DNA from: Fulvivirga sp.
Lineage (GTDB): Bacteria; Bacteroidota; Bacteroidia; Cytophagales; Cyclobacteriaceae
Direction: 5' to 3'
Length of the DNA: 64,000 nucleotides
Assembly: GCA_028280565.1 (NCBI GenBank)
Contig: JANQLQ010000006.1
Coordinates: forward strand, 1 to 64,000
The translations under genes were made by a program, and so were the position numbers. Of this stretch, positions 35,838-43,519 are shown piece by piece (position 1 is the stretch's first letter; each line of letters starts with the position of its first letter). A model generated the notes under the pieces. The model was given only the letters and a program-made list of their open reading frames with translations, searched no databases and was not told the DNA's origin.

Positions 35838-37037
35838 TTACTCCTCATATACCAGGTATGCAGATACCAACCAATGATTGAATTTATTCTCTTCCGCTGC
35901 CTGTGCAGGGATACTAACGCGAAGGGTATGATTACCTTTTGGCAGATCATTTAAAGAGATCTCAAAGGGTGCCACTTTTGACCCCGGGCACCAGTTAGAG
36001 CGGGAAAGGTCTGAAGAAGCCTGTCGTTCTTCAATGTATTTGACTTTGTACTTTCGTTCTTCCCAGTCAATATACTGTGCCGAATCACCGATGAGCCAAA
36101 CACCCGAAGAGGGGTTAAACCTCCTGAAAGATGCGCAGTCATCACGCCAGGGAATCGTATCCATTACCTTTATACCATCAAAAAAAACTTCATTTTTAGT
36201 TTTCACAAATTCGTCCCCTCCCGAATGCCCTCCATGGCCTGTTGTGACGTATTTTAAAACGGCATTACGAACAGGTTTATCCAGGTTAAACCGGACTTGC
36301 AAATCCTGGCTTGCAAAAAAATCAGGTAGCCGTTGCTTACGTCCATAGCTTACTGTATTCGCCAATGGCAGCACACGTTTTCCAGGAAGTATCCTAGGGT
36401 CATATGATAGTTCCATACTCACTTCATACCCCTCCTTTGTCCAGGAATCAATCCATATACCGATGTAAGTTTCTCCCGATAGTTCATTCCTCATATCTGT
36501 TACATCCATCTCCCAGGTAACTTCTTTTTCCCATTTAGGAATATAGACCGGTCTCCTGTGATCAGAGGAATCTTCAGTGCTGTAATGTCCTACTCCAAAG
36601 GGTGACATAAAGCGCAGCAGTTCCAGCGCAGGTTTAAATTTTTCGGTGGCTTTAACACCTCCATACCCCTCTCCCACTACAGAACCATGAGGATAACCCT
36701 GTTCCGATTGATTAATATCTATTAGCGAAAGCTGGCCGGGATCAGTGATGACAAAACAAGAACCTGATTTATCCCAACGGTCGCCGGAAGATCTAAGAGT
36801 CAATTTAAGATTAACCTCTGCCCCTTCCGGGAAAAAAGGAAGCACGATTTTTTTGATCGCTATCCGACCATTTTCAAGGCGTATGACACCGGCATCTTCA
36901 TCAATTGTTCCTCCAAAATTGATAGGTATTTTTTTAAATACCGATACTATTTGATTTGATTGTGCAAAAAGCAGATTATTACTGAACACCAGCACGAGGA
37001 CATACATCCATATTACTTGAGCAGCTGGCTTTCTCAT
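35838..37037 (-). CDS. PNGase F-type peptide-N-glycosidase, secreted
   Basis: PNGase F hydrolyses the Asn-GlcNAc amide bond and releases intact N-glycans. The signal peptide ends at LLFAQ. The two beta-sandwich domains match the flavobacterial enzyme by eye: DRWDKSGSCFVI (Asp89, aligned to catalytic Asp60), IWIDSWTKEGYEV (Asp197 at the position of Glu118), TTGHGGHSGGDEF (Glu276, aligned to Glu206), IPWRDDCASFRRFNP and SRSNWCPG. Thus two of the three key acids are identical and one is Glu to Asp. It overlaps the upstream GH92 by four bases (ATGA) and is therefore coupled to it. It may be of the F-II or F-III type rather than F-I. Confidence 0.92.
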   Translation of the reverse strand: MRKPAAQVIWMYVLVLVFSNNLLFAQSNQIVSVFKKIPINFGGTIDEDAGVIRLENGRIAIKKIVLPFFPEGAEVNLKLTLRSSGDRWDKSGSCFVITDPGQLSLIDINQSEQGYPHGSVVGEGYGGVKATEKFKPALELLRFMSPFGVGHYSTEDSSDHRRPVYIPKWEKEVTWEMDVTDMRNELSGETYIGIWIDSWTKEGYEVSMELSYDPRILPGKRVLPLANTVSYGRKQRLPDFFASQDLQVRFNLDKPVRNAVLKYVTTGHGGHSGGDEFVKTKNEVFFDGIKVMDTIPWRDDCASFRRFNPSSGVWLIGDSAQYIDWEERKYKVKYIEERQASSDLSRSNWCPGSKVAPFEISLNDLPKGNHTLRVSIPAQAAEENKFNHWLVSAYLVYEE

Positions 37038-39379
37038 TTGTCTTTATGATTTGACATGGAAAAAGGAATTGAGCTTTTATTCGTACCCCAGTTTTTATTG
37101 GGGCTATCGGTCATGGTAAATTCAAGGACACCCCCCTTTTGTAAATCATGATGATCCACCCAGGTATGATCATGTGCTTGTCCGTTAAATTTGACCGACT
37201 CGATGAATACATTTTTTGCATTGTTCATGTTTGCCTTGATGACCAATGTTTTTCCATTCTCCATGGTCAACGTGACTTTCTCAAAAAGTGGACTACCTAT
37301 TACATATTGTGTTGTAGCCGGTGTTACAGGATAGAAACCTAAGGCACTAAAAACATACCATGCCGACGTTTGTCCGTTATCTTCATCTCCACAATACCCA
37401 TCCGGTTGTGGCGCATACAAAACGTCCATGATCTCTCGTATTTTCTGCTGTGCCTTCCAGGGTTGGGCTGCATAATTATAAAGATAGATCATATGCTGAA
37501 TCGGTTGATTACCATGAGCGTAATTACCCATATTCACAATCTGCATCTCTCGTATCTCATGGATGGTGAATCCATAATATGAATCGTCAAAATCGGGAGG
37601 CATCTCAAAAACAGCATCCAGTTTTTGGGCAAATACCTCTTCCCCTCCCATCAGACCTATAAGTCCTTGTATATCATGAAAAACCGACCACGTATAATGC
37701 AGGCTATTTCCTTCGGTGAAAGCATCACCCCATTTCAGGGGGTTGAAGGGAGACTGGAAGTTGCCATCTTTATTTTTCCCTCTCATCCATCCGCTCTCTT
37801 TGTCAAAAAGATGTCGATAGTTTCGGGATCTTTCCCGAAAGGCTGCCATATCCCCCGGTTTATCCAGTTCTGACGCTACTTGTGATATGGCAAAGTCAGC
37901 AAAAGCGTATTCAAGCGTACGGGCAGCATTTTCATGGATGCCCACATCATAAGGGACATAACCCAATTCATTGTAATGTTCTATTCCCTCCCTTCCTACG
38001 GAGGTGATCACGTTGCCTTCCCGGTTAACAGGCCTGCCTTCACTGGTAGTGGCATTTTTCAGCATGGCCTCGTACAGGGTTTCAATGTCGTACCCTCTAA
38101 TGCCTTTCACGTAAGCATCAGCAATATTGATCGCAGAGTTTGACCCAATCATACTTTGCCGGTGTCCGGGACTGGCCCACTCCGGCAGCCAGCCGGACTC
38201 TTTGTAGGTGTTTACCAGCCCTTCCATGATCTGGGCGTTCAATTGCGGGTACATCAAGGTAAAAAAGGGAAAAACAGCCCGGAAAGTATCCCAAAACCCG
38301 TTATCAGTGAACATATAGCCGGGTAATACTTCGCCATTGTAAGGACTGTAATGCATGATGTTCCCATCGCTATCCATTTCATAAAACTTTCTAGGGAATA
38401 GCAATAACCGGTATAGACAAGAATAGAAAGTGCGAACATTGTCAATGTTATCATCTTCCACCTTGATCCGGTTAAGCTCCTGCTGCCATGCTTGCAGGGC
38501 TTTTGACCGGGTATCCTCGAAAGAATCCGCCCCGATCTCACGGTCTAAGTTCAGTTGCGCCTGTTCAGGACTGATGAAAGACGAGGCCACTTTCACATGT
38601 ACCTGTTCCCCTCTTTGAGTCTTAAAGCCCACGATAGCGCCTACATGATCGCCTTGATTTTCAACAGTGTTGGATTGGAGCTTCCAACCGTCCTGCCACG
38701 TATGGACCCATTCAAAATCTTTGTCGAATTCGGCTACAAAGTAGTTGTGAAAATTACCGGGGACACCCCCGCTGTTGTTCCGGCAGTATCCAATGATCTT
38801 GCGCTCTGCAGGGATCACTTTGACCTTTGAACCCCTAAAAAACCCATCCAGCAGGATGTGCGAAGAATCTGTATCGGGGAAAGTAAATCGAAAGTGGGCG
38901 GCCCTCTCTGTGGGCGATACTTCTACCGTAGCATCATAATCCGCGAGGTAAACACTGTAGTAGTGCGGCTGGGCTACTTCGGCTTTATGCGAGAACCAAG
39001 AGGCTCTTTCATCTTCTTGGTACTTCAAAGAGCCAGTGACTGCCATCAGCGAAAAAGCGGCGTAATCATTGATCCACGGGCTGGGCTGGTGGGTTTGCTT
39101 GATACCCCTGATCTTGTTTTCATCGTATTTATAGGTCCACCCGTCACCCATTTTACTGGTCATCGGGGTCCAAAAATTCATACCCCATGGGGTGGCGATG
39201 GCAGGATAGGTATTCCCATTGGAGAGGTCAAACCTGGAATCGGTACCCATCAAAGGATTTACATATTGCACTAGGTCTTTCTCCAAGGTGGCAGGCGTCT
39301 CCACCTTAGCCTGTGGCTGGCAACTGCTTAGAATAATGCAGCCCACAACTATTTTTAAGATAACTTTAAATGAATGCAT
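37034..39379 (-). CDS. GH92 exo-alpha-mannosidase, lipoprotein (divergent subtype)
   Basis: Lipobox CIILSSC (Cys20). GH92 signatures: YVNPLMGTDSRFD, IATPWGMNFWTPMT, GIKQTHQPSPWINDYAAFSL, GFWDTFRAVFPFF, GYVPYDVGIHENAARTLEYA and GDEDNGQTSAWYVFSALGF (from about 664). The substrate-binding loop differs from the two neighbours: WTPMT and HQPSPWINDY replace SPDNG and HLHLSGTG, suggesting a different linkage specificity. It lies five bases downstream of the GH92 at 39385 and its stop overlaps the PNGase F start. Length 781 is normal. Confidence 0.95.
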   Translation of the reverse strand: MHSFKVILKIVVGCIILSSCQPQAKVETPATLEKDLVQYVNPLMGTDSRFDLSNGNTYPAIATPWGMNFWTPMTSKMGDGWTYKYDENKIRGIKQTHQPSPWINDYAAFSLMAVTGSLKYQEDERASWFSHKAEVAQPHYYSVYLADYDATVEVSPTERAAHFRFTFPDTDSSHILLDGFFRGSKVKVIPAERKIIGYCRNNSGGVPGNFHNYFVAEFDKDFEWVHTWQDGWKLQSNTVENQGDHVGAIVGFKTQRGEQVHVKVASSFISPEQAQLNLDREIGADSFEDTRSKALQAWQQELNRIKVEDDNIDNVRTFYSCLYRLLLFPRKFYEMDSDGNIMHYSPYNGEVLPGYMFTDNGFWDTFRAVFPFFTLMYPQLNAQIMEGLVNTYKESGWLPEWASPGHRQSMIGSNSAINIADAYVKGIRGYDIETLYEAMLKNATTSEGRPVNREGNVITSVGREGIEHYNELGYVPYDVGIHENAARTLEYAFADFAISQVASELDKPGDMAAFRERSRNYRHLFDKESGWMRGKNKDGNFQSPFNPLKWGDAFTEGNSLHYTWSVFHDIQGLIGLMGGEEVFAQKLDAVFEMPPDFDDSYYGFTIHEIREMQIVNMGNYAHGNQPIQHMIYLYNYAAQPWKAQQKIREIMDVLYAPQPDGYCGDEDNGQTSAWYVFSALGFYPVTPATTQYVIGSPLFEKVTLTMENGKTLVIKANMNNAKNVFIESVKFNGQAHDHTWVDHHDLQKGGVLEFTMTDSPNKNWGTNKSSIPFSMSNHKDK

Positions 39380-39384
39380 ATTTT

Positions 39385-41661
39385 TTACTCGTTACTCATA
39401 GAAGGTGGAGCTTGTGACGCTGCCGAAGCCCATTGCTGGTTCGGCGTAGCTCCCATAGTAAAGACCAGCTTTCCGCCTTCCATTATTTCTGCATGTTTTA
39501 TATAACCCCTTTCCAACGGCACCCCGTTGAGTTCTGCGGATTGTACGTATTTATTGTCTACAGACACGTCATGGGCCTCAACGGCAAACGTTTTACCCTT
39601 CCCCACGTCGAGCACGGACTTTTCAAAAATAGGGCTGCCAATAACATAGATCCCCTCCGCAGGGTTAACGGGGTAAAATCCCAATGCACTGAAGATATAC
39701 CAAGCGGACATCTGCCCACAGTCCTCGTTACCACAAAGACCATCCGGTTGATCGTTGTACTGCGTGAGCATGATCTCCCGGGCTCGTTGCTGGGTTTTCC
39801 ATGGCGCCCCGGCATAAGAATAGAGATAAGCAATATGATGACTGGGCTCGTTGCCATGGGCATACTGCCCAATAAGCCCGGAGATATCAACAGAAATATT
39901 CTCCCCGGTGATCTTGGAATCTTCTGTGAACAGTTCATCCAGCTTTTGAATGAAGGGCTCATTACCCCCCATTAATTCAATAAGTCCTTGTACATCGTGC
40001 GGTACGAACCAGCTATGCTGCCAAGCATTGCCTTCTGTATAATCGGTGTGCACCCGGTGGGAAGAGTGTTTGGGGTCAAAAGGCTCTCGCCATGAGCCGT
40101 CTACAAGTTTGCCTCTCATGAATTTGGTTTGAGGATCAAACAGCTTTTGGTAGCTATGGGCACGGTCCATAAAATACTGGTAGTCTTCATCTTTGCCCAA
40201 GGCTTTGGCCACCTGGGCAATACACCAGTCGTCGTAGGCGTATTCAAGGGTTTTTGTTACTGATTCTACTTCCAGTTCGGAAGGAATGTACCCATATTGT
40301 TTTAAGTATTGAACACCACGGATGTCTTGCATCGCACTGGATTTCATGGCTGCATACGCTTCATTGACGTCAAATCCCCGGAAGCCTTTGAAATAAGCGT
40401 CGGCAATTACCGGGATAGCATGGTAGCCGGTCATCGTATTGGTCTCATTCCCAAGCAATGACCAGACAGGCAGCAGGCCATATTCCCGGTAGTGAGCTAG
40501 CATAGAATTGACCATATCGTCTACTTTGCCGGGTTGCAATAGGGTAAACAAGGGATGTGCCGCCCGAAAAGTATCCCAAAGTGAAAAAATATCATATCGT
40601 GTGTATCCGTTGGCTTGGTGTACCTGGCCGTCAACTCCCTTATATTCTTGGTTCAGATCAGAGAAAATGACCGGGGCAAGGTTGGTATGATACAGCGCGG
40701 TATAAAACGTACGTTTCAATGTTACGTTATCGGAGAAGATCGTTACCTTACCCAATTCATTTCTCCAGGCCGCCTCGGCACGTTGTTTTATCTCTTCAAA
40801 ATCCCATCCATTGATCTCGTTGAGGCTCTTTAAGGCGCCGTCTATGCTGGCACTGGAAATGCCCGTCTTCACGAACAGTGCTGATCTTTGATCGCTCGCC
40901 CCGAAGTCAAATAGTGCTTTGAGCTTTGCTCCTTCTTGCTGGGATCCTTCCATGAGCGCTGAACCGTCCGCTAAGGTATATTTGGGAATAGGCTTGGAAA
41001 AAACCATAGCAAAATAGACGCGCTGGTCTTTGGCCCATCCTGTAGAATACCGGTAGCCGGTGACGAGGGTATCATTTACAACGGCTATTTTTGACTTTAC
41101 CGGCCTGTCCCAGTTTATTGTATCAGCCAGGTCCAGGACAACGGACCGGCGTTGATCTTTTGGAAAATCGTAGCGTTGCAGGCCGGCGTACGTAGTAGCA
41201 GTGAGTGATACATCAATATCATGATCAAGCAATTTTACATAATAGTACCCCGGGGAAGCCCTTTCTTGGTCGTGGGAATACCGGGAGCTAAAATCATAGT
41301 CTGCCCGATCGGTCACTTTTTTTGTGAGGTCTACTTCTGCCGAGGTGGGCATTAACCGAATGTCAGTAAGGTCACCGATGCCTGTGCCACTAAGGTGTAA
41401 ATGGCTAAAACCAACAATAATACTATCGGAATAATGGTAGCCAGAGCACCAGTCCCAAGCAGAGATCCCATTATCCGGGCTTAACTGCACCATTCCGAAA
41501 GGCACTGTGGCTCCCGGAAAAGTGTGACCGTGAGCGGCAGTACCAATAAAAGGATCCACATATTGCAAAGGATCGGGAAAGGAAACCGGGCTATCATCTT
41601 CCGGCGGACCGGAACAAGCTGCGAGCATAAAAAGGAGTATATAATGGAGATCTTTTCTCAT
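39385..41661 (-). CDS. GH92 exo-alpha-mannosidase, lipoprotein
   Basis: Lipobox FMLAAC (Cys16). Motifs are YVDPFIGTAAHGHTFPG, GMVQLSPDNGISAWDWCSGY, GFSHLHLSGTGIGDLTD, FSLWDTFRAAHPLF, EGNAWQHSWFVPHD and GNEDCGQMSAWYIF near residue 644. The subtype is the same as that at 29015, so the two likely arose by duplication within the operon. It begins 67 bp after the symporter gene, the largest gap in this part, leaving room for an internal promoter or processing site; none is evident. Confidence 0.95.
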   Translation of the reverse strand: MRKDLHYILLFMLAACSGPPEDDSPVSFPDPLQYVDPFIGTAAHGHTFPGATVPFGMVQLSPDNGISAWDWCSGYHYSDSIIVGFSHLHLSGTGIGDLTDIRLMPTSAEVDLTKKVTDRADYDFSSRYSHDQERASPGYYYVKLLDHDIDVSLTATTYAGLQRYDFPKDQRRSVVLDLADTINWDRPVKSKIAVVNDTLVTGYRYSTGWAKDQRVYFAMVFSKPIPKYTLADGSALMEGSQQEGAKLKALFDFGASDQRSALFVKTGISSASIDGALKSLNEINGWDFEEIKQRAEAAWRNELGKVTIFSDNVTLKRTFYTALYHTNLAPVIFSDLNQEYKGVDGQVHQANGYTRYDIFSLWDTFRAAHPLFTLLQPGKVDDMVNSMLAHYREYGLLPVWSLLGNETNTMTGYHAIPVIADAYFKGFRGFDVNEAYAAMKSSAMQDIRGVQYLKQYGYIPSELEVESVTKTLEYAYDDWCIAQVAKALGKDEDYQYFMDRAHSYQKLFDPQTKFMRGKLVDGSWREPFDPKHSSHRVHTDYTEGNAWQHSWFVPHDVQGLIELMGGNEPFIQKLDELFTEDSKITGENISVDISGLIGQYAHGNEPSHHIAYLYSYAGAPWKTQQRAREIMLTQYNDQPDGLCGNEDCGQMSAWYIFSALGFYPVNPAEGIYVIGSPIFEKSVLDVGKGKTFAVEAHDVSVDNKYVQSAELNGVPLERGYIKHAEIMEGGKLVFTMGATPNQQWASAASQAPPSMSNE

Positions 41662-41728
41662 AAAATTATGGGCTATTCGTTTTTAATTTTTTTCATATTC
41701 CATGCTATCCCAGCCTATTTACTTTTTA

Positions 41729-43519
41729 TTAATCTTCCAATTTATCTAGCCAAAAAACCTTCAGTAAAATCGAGCATAGTAGCATTACTGCTATGGCAAC
41801 GGTCATGTAAGAGTATTCCCGGATCACTAAATAGATGGGGATCACCACGAGGCTCAATTGCCACAGTGTACCTATAATAACGTTGAAGGCATCCCTTCCA
41901 AAACCCTTGTTCTTTTCAAAAGTGGGATCCTTTCCTAGTACTTTACGCTTTATAGGTCCCCATACTCCCCAGGGCCTTACTTTTTTGTAAAATTCTTCGA
42001 GAACGTCCTCGTCGTCCGGTGGAGTAAGCCAGGTGCCTAACAAGGAACCGATGGTAGCAATGAGTAAAATATAGGGGAAAGCATAAAGGGGCTGTACTCC
42101 CGGGAAAGCTAACGGCATGACCAACGAGCCCGCTAATCCTGCCATCATACCCCAAAAATAACCGTACCCATTAAAGCGCCACCAATGCCATTTGAGCAGG
42201 TTGGAGGCAGCGTATCCTCCAAATAATGCACCGAATATCCACTGCATGATATCATTGATAGAGGTAACAAAAAATCCAAAAACCACCCCTATAGCCACTA
42301 AAACGAATGATACTAGGTAACTTAAGCGGACATATCGCTGGTCACTGGCATTGGGATTGATGTATTTTTTGTAGATATCATTCACAAAATAAGCGGGTGC
42401 CGCATTAACGGTAGCCGCATAGGTAGACATAAAGGCGGCCAACAGGCCAGCAATTAACAGGCCGGTAAGGCCTACTGGGACGAAATTCTTAATGGCATAA
42501 GGTAAGATCAGCTCAAAGTCGAAGATCTCTTGCTTACTTTGAAGGGAAGGGCCTAAAAAAACAAGCGCAAGTATAGTCAACCCAGCCACCAGCATATAAC
42601 GTGGGAAAAACATCACGAGGGAAACGATACCACTCATCTTAGCTGCTTCGCTCGGGGACCTCGTCGCAAGTATGCGTTGCATGTCATAATTAGGGACCGG
42701 CCCTGCCATACTGGAAAGCACCCCTTTGAAGAGCATCATCATAAAAAAATACCCGAAAAGGGTAAACCCATCCTGTTCGATCTTATGATTCACTGTATCA
42801 ATGATACCGGTCCAATCCAGGTCTAACGTCCAGCCGAAAAATAAATTCTTCCATCCCGCGGGAATGGCGGTTTCCAAGGCTTCCGGGCTTACAGCATTCA
42901 TGGCGATGATGCCCACGGCAATGGAAGCAACGGTCATAATGCCAAACTGTAACAGCTCTGTGAACACCACACTGTACATCCCCCCTTTAATTACATACAG
43001 GGTAGTAATCCCAATAATGATCAAGGCATAGGTATCTGGGGATAGATCCCAGGGTAAAAAGGTGTAAGCGAACTTTCCTATTCCCTTAAAGGCGTAAGAG
43101 ATAAACCCTATCGCGCTTACTATGGCAAAGATCACCACTACCTGGTGCGAAAGTACGGCTCCTTTACCGGTACCGAACCGGGTTTTTAACCACTCGGCCC
43201 CGGTCATCACCTCGGATCGACGGAGCCAAGCCGAGAGGTAGATCATCAAAAAAATTTGGTTGAAAGTAGGCCAGATCCAAGGAAGCCAGGCACTTTTCAG
43301 GCCGTAGACAAAACACATGGATACCAGCCACATGGTACCGGTAATGTCAAACATCCCCGAGGCATTGGAGATCCCGAGGATCCACCATGGAATGGTTTTT
43401 CCTCCTAAAAAGTAAGAATCAATGTTTTTAGAAGCTTTTTTAGACAATAAAAAGCCCAAAAAGACCGTCAGGCCAAGGTAAATGAGGATAATAACTATAT
43501 CTAAACCGGAAAGCTTCAT
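41729..43519 (-). CDS. SSS-family sodium:solute symporter
   Basis: About 13-14 hydrophobic segments span 596 residues. The N-terminus (MKLSGLDIVIILIYLGLTVFLGF, then KKASKNIDSYFLGGKTIPWW) and GLLIAGLLAAFMSTYAATVNAAPAYFVND are characteristic of the SLC5/SSS family, whose members use Na+ to import sugars, amino acids or sialic acid. The TM8-like AAFMST carries residues typical of the second sodium site. Its ATG overlaps the stop of the beta-mannosidase gene by four bases. The context points to a mannose-containing mono- or disaccharide, such as Man-beta-1,4-GlcNAc; this is inference. Confidence 0.93.
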   Translation of the reverse strand: MKLSGLDIVIILIYLGLTVFLGFLLSKKASKNIDSYFLGGKTIPWWILGISNASGMFDITGTMWLVSMCFVYGLKSAWLPWIWPTFNQIFLMIYLSAWLRRSEVMTGAEWLKTRFGTGKGAVLSHQVVVIFAIVSAIGFISYAFKGIGKFAYTFLPWDLSPDTYALIIIGITTLYVIKGGMYSVVFTELLQFGIMTVASIAVGIIAMNAVSPEALETAIPAGWKNLFFGWTLDLDWTGIIDTVNHKIEQDGFTLFGYFFMMMLFKGVLSSMAGPVPNYDMQRILATRSPSEAAKMSGIVSLVMFFPRYMLVAGLTILALVFLGPSLQSKQEIFDFELILPYAIKNFVPVGLTGLLIAGLLAAFMSTYAATVNAAPAYFVNDIYKKYINPNASDQRYVRLSYLVSFVLVAIGVVFGFFVTSINDIMQWIFGALFGGYAASNLLKWHWWRFNGYGYFWGMMAGLAGSLVMPLAFPGVQPLYAFPYILLIATIGSLLGTWLTPPDDEDVLEEFYKKVRPWGVWGPIKRKVLGKDPTFEKNKGFGRDAFNVIIGTLWQLSLVVIPIYLVIREYSYMTVAIAVMLLCSILLKVFWLDKLED

